A stretch of 64,000 nt of DNA from Sulfuriferula sp047300855. GTDB taxonomy: Bacteria > Pseudomonadota > Gammaproteobacteria > Burkholderiales > Sulfuriferulaceae. Shown one piece after another: positions 8,247 to 17,976 of the stretch. The notes under the pieces were generated by a model, which was not told where the DNA came from, searched no databases, and was given only the letters and a program-made list of their open reading frames with translations. The first letter of the stretch is position 1. Each line of letters starts with the position of its first letter. The stretch covers positions 2,852,001-2,916,000 of the forward strand of contig NZ_CP170197.1 of NCBI RefSeq assembly GCF_047300855.1, written 5' to 3'. Position numbers and translations under genes: made by a program.

Positions 8247-8876
8247 ATGAAATACACCATGGCGCTTGCGGCGCTTGCCGCGTTCACTGCCCTCTCCCCG
8301 GCTCAGGCTGAAGTCGCCACCACCAAAGGTGACCCAGCCAAAGCTCAACAGCTGGTGACATCGGTTTGCGCAGCCTGCCACGGTGCAGACGGCAACAGCA
8401 CATCGCCGGCCAATCCGAATCTGGCTGGTCAAGGAGCAGAGTATATCACCAAGCAATTGATGGACTTTAAGTCCGGCGCACGCAAGAGTCCGATCATGCA
8501 GGGTATTGTTACCTCCAACAACCTGACCCCGGACGACATGAAAAACCTGGGCGCCTACTTCTCTGCACAGACACCCAAACCAGGTAGTGCCAAAAATAAG
8601 GACTTGGCCCTTGCAGGCGAAAAAATATACAAGGGTGGAAATGCGGGTAGCGGCGTTCCCGCTTGTGCTGCCTGCCACGGACCTACAGGCGCGGGCATTC
8701 CAGTACAATTCCCACGCCTTGCTAGCCAGCACAGTGAATATATTCTGGCGCAATTACACAACTTCTGGAATGGCGACCGCGCCAACGACGGAGGCAAAAT
8801 GATGCGTGTCATCGCTTCAAAATTGACCGATCAGGAAATGAAAGCCGTTGCTGAATATATTTCCGGTCTGCATTAA
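8247..8876 (+). CDS. Cytochrome c4-type diheme cytochrome c
   Basis: Periplasmic electron carrier, 209 residues. Signal peptide at 1-21 (cleavage after AQA). There are two heme c sites, CAACH at 41-45 and at 140-144, with likely axial methionines in PIMQG and KMMRV, in the two-domain layout of cytochrome c4. c4 proteins pass electrons to terminal oxidases. The downstream genes encode the System II machinery that attaches heme to it, the usual betaproteobacterial order c4-resB-ccsA. RBS AGAGG about 8 bases upstream. Confidence 0.93.
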   Translation: MKYTMALAALAAFTALSPAQAEVATTKGDPAKAQQLVTSVCAACHGADGNSTSPANPNLAGQGAEYITKQLMDFKSGARKSPIMQGIVTSNNLTPDDMKNLGAYFSAQTPKPGSAKNKDLALAGEKIYKGGNAGSGVPACAACHGPTGAGIPVQFPRLASQHSEYILAQLHNFWNGDRANDGGKMMRVIASKLTDQEMKAVAEYISGLH

Positions 8877-8918
8877 ATTACCCAGCCTGCCGGAACCTGC
8901 CGGCATATAAGCAATCAA

Positions 8919-8949
8919 TAGGGGGTGGCGCGAGTCACCCCCTATTTTT
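8919..8949 (+). terminator. Rho-independent terminator between cytochrome c4 and resB
   Basis: A perfect 9-bp stem TAGGGGGTG/CACCCCCTA (8919-8927, 8936-8944) with an 8-nt loop, followed by TTTTT. It ends only 11 bases before the resB start codon, so it may attenuate rather than fully stop transcription into resB-ccsA. Confidence 0.8.
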
Positions 8950-8960
8950 CCAGGCACGCC

Positions 8961-10985
8961 ATGAGCAAATCCTCCGCCACATTCTCAAAATCAGTATACG
9001 AACTGATGAGTTCGATGCGCTTTGCCATCAGTTTGTTAACGGTACTGGCTATTGCTTCAATTATTGGGACAGTGCTCAAGCAAAACGAGCCATATCTCAA
9101 TTACATACTTCAATTTGGTCAATACTGGTTTACTGTATTCAAGTGGCTTGGACTCTATGACGTTTACCGCACCACCTGGTTTGTGACCATACTGGCTTTC
9201 CTGGTCGCATCCACCAGCACCTGCATCTACCGCAATATGCCCAGCATGCTACGGGAAATGCGCAGTTATCGTGAACAAGCCAGCGAAAATTCGTTACGTC
9301 ACTTTCAGCATCATGCAGAATTCACTACGGCCGGCACCCATCTCGAAATATTGACCCAGTATCTGACGGAACAAGGTTATCGTTACAAACAGCGCACACT
9401 GGATAATGACGCAGGCACCTTGTTGGCAGCCAAGGTGGGCAGCGTTAACCGGCTCGGATATATATTCACGCATGCGGCGATTGTAATTATCTGCCTGGGC
9501 GCTCTGATTGACAGCAATATTCCGCTCAAGATTGAACAGGCCTTCGGGCTGAAACGCATTGAGACGCGCGACATTCCCGAGAGCCAGGTACCCGCCATCA
9601 GCCGCCTGGCGCCCAACAGCCTGTCGTTTCGCGGCAACGTCACCATCCCGGAGGGCTCCAGCGCCGACGTGGTGTTTCTCAATATCGCCGATGGCTACAT
9701 GGTGCAGGATTTGCCCTTCACCATTGCATTGAAAAAATTCCACATCGAGCATTACAGCACCGGGCAACCGAAAATGTTTGCCAGCGACATCGCCATTCTC
9801 GACAAAGCTACCGGCAAGCAGATACTGGAGCACACACTAACCGTCAATCACCCTCTCATCTATGATGGCATTGCGATTTTTCAGGCCAGCTTTGGCGATG
9901 GCGGCACCAAACTGAAAATGAATGGCTGGAATCTATTCTCACCCGACAGCAAGCCGTTCGATGTGAAGGGAGTGGTCAACAGCAACACCAAAATCACTGC
10001 GGATAATCAGCAATACACATTGGAATTCACCGATTTTCGCCCCTTCAATATAGAAAACACTGGTCAACTGCCTTCCGCGGAGCAAGGAAATAAAGATGCG
10101 CGCAGCGTGATGGTGGGCAATGCCGTGGGCGACAAATCCAACCTGCATAATGTCGGACCCAGCTTCCAGTACAAGGTGCGCGATGCACAGGGTCAGGCAC
10201 ACGAATACAGCAATTACATGCTGCCCTTATTAGTCGACAAACGCTGGTACATGCTCTCGGGTGTGCGTAATAACCCCGGTGATCCGCTTCACTATATCCG
10301 CTTTCCTCTGGACCAGGATCGGCGCCTGGATGGCTTCATGCGTCTACGCAGAATGCTGCTGGACCCATCTACACACGCTGAAATTGCACGCCGTTTCGCT
10401 GCCAGTGCTATTCAGGGGGGGAATGTTCCGGTCGATGTACGCGCCAAGTTGGCTGATAGCACAACCAAGATACTCGACCTGTTTGGCAAAGGTGGCTACC
10501 AGGCGATGTCGGATTTTATAGAAAAACACATCCCTGCGGCCGAGCGTGATCGGGCTGCTCAAACCTATCTGAAAATTCTGGAATTATCTTCATTTGAAGC
10601 CTATATCATGGCAGAGCAGCAAGCGGGCGCCCCGGCACCCAAAGCTGACGAGGAAACCGGCTGGTTTATTCGCGATTCGCTCAATAGCATCAGTGATATC
10701 TTTTTTTACGGTGCACCCGTTTATTTGCAATTGGCCGAATATGACCAGGTCAATGCCAGCGGTTTGCAGTTGACACGCTCCCCCGGCGAGAATATTGTTT
10801 TCGGCGGCTCTGGATTACTGGTACTGGGCATATTCGCCATGTTCTTTATCCGGGAACGAAGACTGTGGCTACTCGTCAAACCCGGGCAAGTATTGTTTGC
10901 CATGTCGAGCAACCGCAAAACCCTGGATTTTGAAAATGAGTTTGAGCGCCATAAGCAGCGCATTTCCGCAATCGTGAAGGACTGA
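8961..10985 (+). CDS. resB: Cytochrome c biogenesis protein ResB (Ccs1/CcsB)
   Basis: System II cytochrome c synthase subunit, 674 residues from ATG 8961; 12 further upstream codons belong to the terminator region and are unlikely to be translated. Hydrophobic segments near the N-terminus (FAISLLTVLAIASIIGTVL and the TWFVTILAFLVASTST region), another near residue 170, a large periplasmic domain (roughly 200-600), and a final membrane helix (SGLLVLGIFAMFFI) match ResB. It works with CcsA to bring heme across the membrane and hold apocytochrome c. The ribosome binding site is weak. Followed at 4 bases by ccsA. Confidence 0.93.
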   Translation: MSKSSATFSKSVYELMSSMRFAISLLTVLAIASIIGTVLKQNEPYLNYILQFGQYWFTVFKWLGLYDVYRTTWFVTILAFLVASTSTCIYRNMPSMLREMRSYREQASENSLRHFQHHAEFTTAGTHLEILTQYLTEQGYRYKQRTLDNDAGTLLAAKVGSVNRLGYIFTHAAIVIICLGALIDSNIPLKIEQAFGLKRIETRDIPESQVPAISRLAPNSLSFRGNVTIPEGSSADVVFLNIADGYMVQDLPFTIALKKFHIEHYSTGQPKMFASDIAILDKATGKQILEHTLTVNHPLIYDGIAIFQASFGDGGTKLKMNGWNLFSPDSKPFDVKGVVNSNTKITADNQQYTLEFTDFRPFNIENTGQLPSAEQGNKDARSVMVGNAVGDKSNLHNVGPSFQYKVRDAQGQAHEYSNYMLPLLVDKRWYMLSGVRNNPGDPLHYIRFPLDQDRRLDGFMRLRRMLLDPSTHAEIARRFAASAIQGGNVPVDVRAKLADSTTKILDLFGKGGYQAMSDFIEKHIPAAERDRAAQTYLKILELSSFEAYIMAEQQAGAPAPKADEETGWFIRDSLNSISDIFFYGAPVYLQLAEYDQVNASGLQLTRSPGENIVFGGSGLLVLGIFAMFFIRERRLWLLVKPGQVLFAMSSNRKTLDFENEFERHKQRISAIVKD

Positions 10986-10989
10986 AGCC

Positions 10990-12132
10990 ATGGAACTGAC
11001 CCAAAACGCTCCGCAGGAATCATTTTTCAAGCGCTTATCGTGGTTCGATTGGCTGTTTGCCGCTTTTCTCCTCGGCGGCGCCAGCTACGCATTAAGCCTG
11101 TATAGCAGCTACATGAATGTCTACGATAAAAGCATTTTGCTGGCCGCAGTCGGGGTTTTTTCCATACTCGGCTGGAACTGGAAACCCATTCGCCCCCTGA
11201 TGATTGGGGTCGCCATATTGAGCCTGTTCGCCATCTCGAATTATCACGGCGATCTGGCGCGTGGCAATCAGGCATTTTTCCTGAAGTATCTGTTTGCCAG
11301 CCAGTCTGCCATCATGTGGATGAGCGCCCTGTTCATCATGGCAACCTTGAGCTACTGGCTCAGCCTGGCCACGCGCTCAGAATTCGCCGCCAAGGTAGGC
11401 AGCGGATTGACCTGGGCCGCCATCCTGATGGGACTGATCGGCTTGATGGTGCGCTGGTATGAATCCTATCTGATCAGCCCTGATGTAGGCCATATTCCCA
11501 TTTCCAACCTGTACGAAGTTTTCATCCTGTTTTCCATCATCACTTCATTACTGTATCTGCATTACGAACGGCTCTATAACAACCGCCAAATGGGTGCTTT
11601 CGTGTTGCCCGTGATCAGTGCCGCGGTAGGTTTTTTGCTGTGGTATGCATTTGATCGCCAAGCCCAGGAAATCCAACCCCTGGTACCAGCGCTGCAATCC
11701 TACTGGATGAAAATCCATGTCCCGGCCAACTTCATCGGTTATGGTTCGTTTTCACTTGCCGCGATGGTGGGCATTGCGTATCTGCTGGCTGCCAAAGGCA
11801 TACTCGCCTCACGTCTGCCCAAACTGGAAGTGCTGGATGATGTCATGTACAAATCCATCGCGGTTGGTTTTGGCTTCTTCACCATTGCCACGATTCTCGG
11901 CTCGCTGTGGGCAGCGGAAGCCTGGGGCGGATACTGGTCCTGGGATCCCAAGGAAACCTGGGCGCTCATTGTCTGGCTCAACTACGCTGCCTGGCTGCAT
12001 ATCCGCCTGGTGAAGGGTTTGCGCGGCCCGATGCTGGCCTGGTGGGCAGTGGTAGGCCTCTTCGTTACCCTGTTCGCCTTTCTGGGCGTAAACATGTTCC
12101 TGTCCGGCTTGCATTCCTACGGCACACTCTGA
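10990..12132 (+). CDS. ccsA: Cytochrome c biogenesis protein CcsA (heme handling, WWD domain)
   Basis: Second System II subunit, 380 residues, polytopic inner membrane protein. The tryptophan-rich WWD motif WAAEAWGGYWSWDPKETW is at about 307-324, with conserved His residues in flanking loops (HVPANFIGYGSF region and the C-terminal LHSYG). It binds heme at the periplasmic face and ligates it to CxxCH cysteines with ResB. In many betaproteobacteria this protein is named CcsB, so nomenclature varies. Ends before a bidirectional terminator. Confidence 0.95.
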   Translation: MELTQNAPQESFFKRLSWFDWLFAAFLLGGASYALSLYSSYMNVYDKSILLAAVGVFSILGWNWKPIRPLMIGVAILSLFAISNYHGDLARGNQAFFLKYLFASQSAIMWMSALFIMATLSYWLSLATRSEFAAKVGSGLTWAAILMGLIGLMVRWYESYLISPDVGHIPISNLYEVFILFSIITSLLYLHYERLYNNRQMGAFVLPVISAAVGFLLWYAFDRQAQEIQPLVPALQSYWMKIHVPANFIGYGSFSLAAMVGIAYLLAAKGILASRLPKLEVLDDVMYKSIAVGFGFFTIATILGSLWAAEAWGGYWSWDPKETWALIVWLNYAAWLHIRLVKGLRGPMLAWWAVVGLFVTLFAFLGVNMFLSGLHSYGTL

Positions 12133-12195
12133 TCGCAAGGTATTCCGCCTGCCCCGGGGAAACGCGTCGTGACATGATGGTAGCGATGCATGGAT

Positions 12196-12232
12196 AAAAA
12201 AGGCACCTCGTAACCAGCGAGGTGCCTTTTTT
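12196..12232. terminator. Bidirectional terminator between ccsA and the BPSS1780-like gene
   Basis: Perfect 15-bp inverted repeat (12196-12210 and 12218-12232) with A6 and T6 ends, loop TAACCAG. It serves both convergent genes. Confidence 0.92.
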
Positions 12233-12250
12233 AATCGACTGACAGCCTCA

Positions 12251-12979
12251 TCAAGTCACGTCAAATACATCTTTGTAACTGGTGTAATAAGTGATGAATG
12301 CCAGCGGAAGCATGATCAGGAAGCCGAGCATCAGCGGGATGGCCGCCACAACGAACAGGACAAATACGATCATCCCATAAACCAGAAATGGGATCATGTT
12401 TGCCCACGCCGCGCGTATGCTGAGCTTCATCGCGTCCACTGCGCCCATGTTGCGAAACACCACCAGTGTGGGTGCAAACCAATATGCCATCAGCAACGGT
12501 ATCAACAAGGCCAGCGCCACCAATACGGCCAGGCCAGTACCGCTACCGAGCATTTCCGGCGTAACGACATTGCCGGCCTCCGGATGCCCTTGTAACATCA
12601 TGGCAACCAATGCTCCACCACCCAGCGCCGTCATGACACCGGCAATGAGGATCAATCCCACCAGGTAAATTCCGCCTATAGTGACCAGTTGCGCACCATG
12701 AGATTTAAAACCGGCGAACAGGTGCGCTATTTCCAGTTCCTCACCTGATTCCATCGCCTTGCATCCAAGCATCAGCCCCGCGGTGAACGCGGGTGAGATA
12801 AGTTGAAATACCACGCTACCGATGCGCGGGATAATCCCCAGCAAACCTGCCACTAAAAAAATACTGACCGATAGCGCTATCCAGATCAGCGGGCTCTGCT
12901 TGAACAGGCCAAACGCCTGTTTGATCCATAACCAGCCGTGACCGGCAGGTACGCGACGAAATTCGGGGATGGTTTGCAT
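12251..12979 (-). CDS. BPSS1780-like integral membrane protein
   Basis: 242 residues from ATG 12979. The frame extends to 13018, but that would overlap the thrB end. The N-terminus (VPAGHGWLWIKQAF.LFKQSPL) matches a betaproteobacterial membrane-protein family of unknown function. About five to six hydrophobic helices follow. It lies 25 bases after thrB on the same strand, probably co-transcribed. No catalytic motif is visible. Confidence 0.75.
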   Translation of the reverse strand: MQTIPEFRRVPAGHGWLWIKQAFGLFKQSPLIWIALSVSIFLVAGLLGIIPRIGSVVFQLISPAFTAGLMLGCKAMESGEELEIAHLFAGFKSHGAQLVTIGGIYLVGLILIAGVMTALGGGALVAMMLQGHPEAGNVVTPEMLGSGTGLAVLVALALLIPLLMAYWFAPTLVVFRNMGAVDAMKLSIRAAWANMIPFLVYGMIVFVLFVVAAIPLMLGFLIMLPLAFITYYTSYKDVFDVT

Positions 12980-13004
12980 GGTATTTACCTGTTGAAACTG
13001 GAAA

Positions 13005-13955
13005 TCAAACCCAGACACGCTGCAGCTGCGACTGAGCGGTTACACGCTGACGCAGAATACGCTCAAAATGCACCGGATCTTTGGCATGGGTAAGTTCGCC
13101 TGGACGCGGAAAATGCAAATCATACAATCGCGACACCCAGAAACGCAGTGCCGCAGCACGCAGCATTACTGGCCAGGCGCCCCGCTCGATCGAGGTAAAT
13201 GGCCGCACAGCATGATACGCACTCAGTAATGCCAGCATGCGTTCTTCATCCAGCCCACCCTCATCGCTCACACACCAATCATTGACGGAAATCGCCACAT
13301 CGTAGAGCCATACATCATGGCAGGAAAAATAAAAATCGATCACGCCGCCCAGCCGCTCTCCGTCGAACAGCACGTTATCGCGAAACAGGTCAGCGTGCAC
13401 CACGCCACGCGGCAGATCCTGCAAACGGTGCAGCGCCTGGAAACGCACCTCGTCGTGCAGCATCTGCGCCGAATCGGCATCCAGAAACGGCATAAGCTGC
13501 TGTGCCGTCACCTTCCACCATGCAGCGCCACGCGGGTTGTCACGCTGGAAAGGGAAAGTCTTGCCCGCCAAATGAATATCCGCGAGGGTTTCACCCACCT
13601 GAGCGCAATGCGCGATGCCCGGTGTTTCCAATGACTTGCCCGACAGACACGATACGATACTGGCCGGCTTGCCGTTCAGGCTGGTCAGCAGGCTGTCGGC
13701 GATAGTTGCCACCGGTTGCGGGCACGGCACGCCATGCCGCGCCAGGTGATCCATGAGATTGAGAAAATACGGCAGCTCATCATGCGTCAGCTTTTCGAAC
13801 AGCGTCAATACATAACGGCCATGCGTGGTGGTGAGGAAGTAATTGGTGTTTTCGATCCCCGAAGAAATGCCGTTGAGTTCGACCAGCGTGCCGATAGCAT
13901 ACTGGCCAAGCCAGGTACTGGCTTCGTCGGGGGTAACGGTAGTAAATACAGACAT
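13005..13955 (-). CDS. thrB: Homoserine kinase (APH-fold, ThrB type II)
   Basis: Phosphorylates L-homoserine in threonine synthesis. 316 residues of the aminoglycoside-phosphotransferase-like ThrB used by many beta- and gammaproteobacteria rather than the GHMP kinase. Visible motifs: N-terminal ISSGIENTNYFLTT (nucleotide loop), VVHADLFRDN (catalytic Asp and Asn) and GVIDFYFSC (metal-binding Asp). Gene order polA / DUF2782 / thrB is conserved in the group. Confidence 0.93.
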   Translation of the reverse strand: MSVFTTVTPDEASTWLGQYAIGTLVELNGISSGIENTNYFLTTTHGRYVLTLFEKLTHDELPYFLNLMDHLARHGVPCPQPVATIADSLLTSLNGKPASIVSCLSGKSLETPGIAHCAQVGETLADIHLAGKTFPFQRDNPRGAAWWKVTAQQLMPFLDADSAQMLHDEVRFQALHRLQDLPRGVVHADLFRDNVLFDGERLGGVIDFYFSCHDVWLYDVAISVNDWCVSDEGGLDEERMLALLSAYHAVRPFTSIERGAWPVMLRAAALRFWVSRLYDLHFPRPGELTHAKDPVHFERILRQRVTAQSQLQRVWV

Positions 13956-14010
13956 GGTGACTAAGATGACCGTGGCCGCAAATTCGCGGCCAGCAATTAG
14001 AACGCCGGGA

Positions 14011-14349
14011 CTACCACTCGTGTATCACCCACATCGGTGGATGGATGTTTGAACCCAAGCCTTCCTGGCGTGCAAAGGTGCCGTCGCCCAGCTGGTCAAC
14101 CAGATAATAGGGTTTGCCCACGGCCGGCGTGACCTTGATCATATAGAGCTTGCCGTGCACACGGTATTCTTCGACCTTCTCCTGACCGCGTTTCTTGATG
14201 GTTATCTGAGGCGCATTGGCGTCATTGGTCAACCCTGGCGGTGGCGGTGGTGGTGGCGCATCCGGCAAAGGCTGCAGGTTATTTGGGCGATCCACTGCTG
14301 TAGCAGCAATTGGCAGCATGATTAGCAAAGCAGCAATGAGACGGCGCAT
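14011..14349 (-). CDS. DUF2782 exported protein
   Basis: 112 residues starting at ATG 14349; the in-frame extension to 14508 overlaps the LOG gene and lacks homology. Signal peptide at 1-19 (LLIMLPIAATAV), a proline-rich stretch (PDAPPPPPPPG), then the conserved DUF2782 body (ITIKKRGQEKVEEYRVHGK, YYLVDQ, WVIHEW). Periplasmic, function unknown. Members sit between polA and thrB in many betaproteobacteria. Confidence 0.88.
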   Translation of the reverse strand: MRRLIAALLIMLPIAATAVDRPNNLQPLPDAPPPPPPPGLTNDANAPQITIKKRGQEKVEEYRVHGKLYMIKVTPAVGKPYYLVDQLGDGTFARQEGLGSNIHPPMWVIHEW

Positions 14350-14407
14350 GGTGGCGTCCTTATGTTTATACAATTGTTTTGATTTTAGCAGAGCCTGCAA
14401 CACCGCC

Positions 14408-15136
14408 CTACAAATAAAGTTGAATTTCACGTTCCCGCGCCGAAGGCTCAAAACCACGCTTCTCATAATGATCAAAAATTGCCCGCACCACTTCTTCCGG
14501 CTGATCAATCACCTTGATCAAATCCATATCCTCCGCGCCTATCATGCCCTCGTTTACCAACGTGACCCTGAACCAGTCCAGCAAGCCGCGCCAGAATGGC
14601 CCATGGACCAGTATGATTGGGATTTTGCGGGTTTTCCCTGTCTGTACCAGGGTAAGTGCTTCCATTAATTCATCCATGGTGCCAAAACCGCCGGGCATCA
14701 CCACGTATGCCGAGGCAAACTTGACGAACATCACCTTGCGCGCAAAAAAATGCGTGAAGCTCTGCGAGATATCCTGATAAGGGTTGTCATGCTGCTCGTG
14801 CGGGAGTTGAATGTTCAAACCCACGCTCGGCGATTTGCCAAAATAGGCGCCCTTGTTGGCGGCTTCCATAATGCCGGGACCACCGCCCGAGATGACCGAA
14901 AAACCCGCATCCGACAGTTGCCGTGCGATGCGCTCGGTGAGCCCATAGTAAGGGTGGTCGGCAGGTGTGCGGGCACTGCCGAACATACTTACCGCCGGAC
15001 GGATCTCGCCCAGACGTTCGGTAGCCGATACAAACTCTGACATAATCTCGAACATGCGCCAGGATTCGCGTGCGTTATAGCCTGCATGGGCAGCAAGTTC
15101 CGGATCGGCGGGCAGAGGCAATTTTTCTTTAAGCAT
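14408..15136 (-). CDS. LOG family protein (TIGR00730-like nucleoside monophosphate phosphoribohydrolase)
   Basis: 242 residues from ATG 15136; upstream codons to 15202 would run into polA. Rossmann-like fold with the LOG signatures GGGPGIMEAANKGAY and PGGFGTMDELMEA. These proteins cleave the N-glycosidic bond of nucleoside 5'-monophosphates. The longer N-terminal helix (ESWRMFEIMSEFVSATERL) marks the larger proteobacterial subgroup. Divergent from polA with only 11 bases between start codons. Confidence 0.88.
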   Translation of the reverse strand: MLKEKLPLPADPELAAHAGYNARESWRMFEIMSEFVSATERLGEIRPAVSMFGSARTPADHPYYGLTERIARQLSDAGFSVISGGGPGIMEAANKGAYFGKSPSVGLNIQLPHEQHDNPYQDISQSFTHFFARKVMFVKFASAYVVMPGGFGTMDELMEALTLVQTGKTRKIPIILVHGPFWRGLLDWFRVTLVNEGMIGAEDMDLIKVIDQPEEVVRAIFDHYEKRGFEPSAREREIQLYL

Positions 15137-15147
15137 TTTGGGGTATC

Positions 15148-17877
15148 GTGGTGACAAAAAAGCTGCTGTTGGTGGATGGGTCGTCGTATCTGTATCGGGC
15201 ATTTCACGCGCTGCCGGATATGCGCAACAGTGCCGGTGAACCCACCAGCGCGATTTACGGCGTGCTCAACATGTTGCGCCGGTTGAAAAAAGATATCGTC
15301 GCCGATTATAGCGCTTGTGTATTTGACGCCAAAGGCAAAACCTTCCGCGACGACTGGTATCCCGAGTATAAAGCGCACCGGCCATCCATGCCAGACGATC
15401 TGGCACGCCAGATCGAACCGCTGCACAACGCCATCCGTGCCATGGGCTGGCCGCTGCTGATGATAGACGGCGTCGAGGCCGACGATGTGATCGGCACGCT
15501 GGTCAAAATGGCCGAAGCTGAAGGCATGCACAGCATCGTGTCCACCGGCGACAAGGACATGGCGCAACTGGTCAACAAGCACGTCACGCTGATCAATACC
15601 ATGACCAACGAAACCCTGGATGAAGCTGCGGTGCTGATCAAGTTCGGTATTCCTCCGGCGCGCATTGTGGACTACCTGACGCTGGTGGGTGATGCGGTGG
15701 ACAATGTACCGGGGGTGGATAAAGTCGGTCCAAAAACCGCTGTGAAATGGCTCACCGAATACGGCACGCTGGACAATCTCATCGCCCACGCCGGGCAAGT
15801 GAAAGGTGCCGTGGGCGACAACCTGCGCCGCGCGCTCGACTGGCTGCCCACCGGCCGCAAGCTGATTACCATCCGCACCGATGTCGCTTTGCCCGTGGGT
15901 GTACATGAGCTGATAATGGATGCGCCGGACAAAGCCGCACTTAGTGCGCTCTACACCCACTATGAATTCAAGAGCTGGCTGCGCGACCTCGACAATGGCA
16001 CGCCCTCCCCTGCCGCGGCTCCCGCCATAACAGACATGTTCGCCAGCGACGCGCTGCCCGCAACGCCCGCGCCGCATCATTACGACACCTTGATCACCCA
16101 GGCACAGCTTGATGCCTGGCTGACCAGGCTGATGGACGCCACGCTAGTATGCGTGGATACCGAAACCACCAGCCTCGACCCGCTCCAGGCGCGCATAGTG
16201 GGCATGTCTTTCGCTATCGAGCCGCACTCCGCAGCCTACCTGCCGCTCGCGCACGTCGGGCCGGATGCGCCTCAGCAGCTGGACCGCGACAGCGCGCTTG
16301 CGCAGCTCAAGCCCTGGCTGGAAGATGCCACCCGCGCCAAACTCGGCCAGAACCTCAAATACGACATGCACGTACTTGCCAACCACGGAATTCAACTGGC
16401 CGGGGTGGCGCACGACACACTGCTGCAGTCCTACGTGGTGGAATCGCACCAGTCGCGCAACATGGATAGCCTTGCCTTGCGCCATCTCGGGGTAACCACC
16501 ATCACCTATGCCGAAGTCGCCGGCAAAGGGGCCGGTCAAATCGGCTTTGAGCAGGTAGACGTGGCGCGTGCCACCGAATACGCCGCCGAGGATGCCGACG
16601 TCACACTACAGCTCCATCAATCCATGTACCCGCGCATCGCCGCTGATGCCAGGCTGGACTATGTATACCGCCAGCTGGAAATACCCGTGTTATCGATACT
16701 CTGGAAAATCGAGCGCACGGGCGTACTGCTCGATGTTAAATTACTCGACGCGCAAAGCCGCGAACTCGGACAAAAAATGCTGGCGCTGGAGCAGCAGGCG
16801 CACACCGCCGCCGGCCAGCCGTTCAACCTCAACTCGCCCAAGCAGATTCAGGAAATCCTGTTTACCCAGCTGGGCTTGCCGGTAATCAAGAAAACTCCCG
16901 GCGGTGTGCCTTCCACCGACGAGGACGTGCTCACCCAGCTCGCTCTGGATTACCCGCTGCCCAAGCTGTTGCTGGAATACCGCGGCCTGGCCAAGCTCAA
17001 GTCCACCTATACCGACAAGCTGCCGCGCATGGTCAACCCCGCCACCGGGCGCGTGCATACCAGCTATTCACAAACGGTGGCGGTAACCGGGCGGCTGTCC
17101 AGCTCCGACCCCAACCTGCAGAACATCCCGGTAAAAACCGCCGAAGGCCGGCGCATCCGCGAGGCCTTCATTGCGCCGCCGGGCAGCCACATTGTTTCCG
17201 CCGACTACTCGCAAATCGAACTGCGCATCATGGCGCACCTCTCCAATGATGCCAGTCTGCTCAAGGCCTTCGCCGAGGACGCCGACATCCACAGCGCCAC
17301 TGCTGCCGAAATCTTCGACATGCCCCAGCAGGAAATCGGCCCGGAACAGCGCCGCGTCGCCAAAACCATCAACTTCGGGCTGATCTACGGTATGTCCGCC
17401 TTTGGCCTGGCCAGCCAGCTGGGCATCGACCGCGCGGCGGCGCAGTCCTATATCGACCGTTACTTCGCCCGCTATCCCGGCGTCGCCGACTACATGCAAC
17501 GCACGCGCGAACAGGCGCGCGAACAGGGCTATGTGGAAACCGTATTCGGGCGCCGGCTGTGGCTGCCGGAAATCCGCAGCGCCAACAAACAGCGCCGCGA
17601 CGGCGCCGAGCGCGCCGCCATCAACGCCCCCATGCAAGGCACCGCGGCCGACCTCATCAAGCTCGCCATGATCGCCGTGCAGGGCTGGCTGGAACGCGAG
17701 CACCTGCACAGCCGCCTGATCATGCAGGTACACGACGAACTGGTGCTGGAAGTGCCGGATGTCGAACTGGAACGCATACGCGCTGCATTACCCGGCCTGA
17801 TGTGCGACGTGACCAAGCTGGCTGCGCCGCTTAAAATCGGACTGGGTGTTGGATTAAACTGGGAAGCCGCGCATTGA
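15148..17877 (+). CDS. polA: DNA polymerase I
   Basis: 909 residues. N-terminal 5'-3' exonuclease (about 1-290: LLLVDGSSYLYRAFHA, VEADDVIGTL, GDKDMAQLV). The 3'-5' proofreading domain keeps its catalytic residues (D337 and E339 in VDTETTSLD, D in LGQNLKYDMHVL, D in AAEDADVTL), so it should be active. The polymerase domain has motif A SADYSQIELRIMAHLS, motif B RRVAKTINFGLIYG and motif C QVHDELVLEV near residue 860. Starts at one of two adjacent GTG codons (15148 or 15151). Used in Okazaki fragment maturation and repair. Confidence 0.97.
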   Translation: MVTKKLLLVDGSSYLYRAFHALPDMRNSAGEPTSAIYGVLNMLRRLKKDIVADYSACVFDAKGKTFRDDWYPEYKAHRPSMPDDLARQIEPLHNAIRAMGWPLLMIDGVEADDVIGTLVKMAEAEGMHSIVSTGDKDMAQLVNKHVTLINTMTNETLDEAAVLIKFGIPPARIVDYLTLVGDAVDNVPGVDKVGPKTAVKWLTEYGTLDNLIAHAGQVKGAVGDNLRRALDWLPTGRKLITIRTDVALPVGVHELIMDAPDKAALSALYTHYEFKSWLRDLDNGTPSPAAAPAITDMFASDALPATPAPHHYDTLITQAQLDAWLTRLMDATLVCVDTETTSLDPLQARIVGMSFAIEPHSAAYLPLAHVGPDAPQQLDRDSALAQLKPWLEDATRAKLGQNLKYDMHVLANHGIQLAGVAHDTLLQSYVVESHQSRNMDSLALRHLGVTTITYAEVAGKGAGQIGFEQVDVARATEYAAEDADVTLQLHQSMYPRIAADARLDYVYRQLEIPVLSILWKIERTGVLLDVKLLDAQSRELGQKMLALEQQAHTAAGQPFNLNSPKQIQEILFTQLGLPVIKKTPGGVPSTDEDVLTQLALDYPLPKLLLEYRGLAKLKSTYTDKLPRMVNPATGRVHTSYSQTVAVTGRLSSSDPNLQNIPVKTAEGRRIREAFIAPPGSHIVSADYSQIELRIMAHLSNDASLLKAFAEDADIHSATAAEIFDMPQQEIGPEQRRVAKTINFGLIYGMSAFGLASQLGIDRAAAQSYIDRYFARYPGVADYMQRTREQAREQGYVETVFGRRLWLPEIRSANKQRRDGAERAAINAPMQGTAADLIKLAMIAVQGWLEREHLHSRLIMQVHDELVLEVPDVELERIRAALPGLMCDVTKLAAPLKIGLGVGLNWEAAH

Positions 17878-17976
17878 TCCCCAAGAACACATCATGGTGC
17901 CGCATGGGTTTGATGATGCAAATGATGTCGAGTATGCTTAACCAGCAAACCTTTTTGCGGCCTACCATTTAACAAC

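Noticed and set aside
8960..8963. resB start 36 bases upstream at 8925
   Set aside because: That frame begins within the terminator stem; the ATG at 8961 precedes the first conserved segment.
14989..16080. 363-codon open frame antisense to polA and LOG start
   Set aside because: Covers the conserved polA exonuclease region in antisense; no ribosome binding site or family resemblance.
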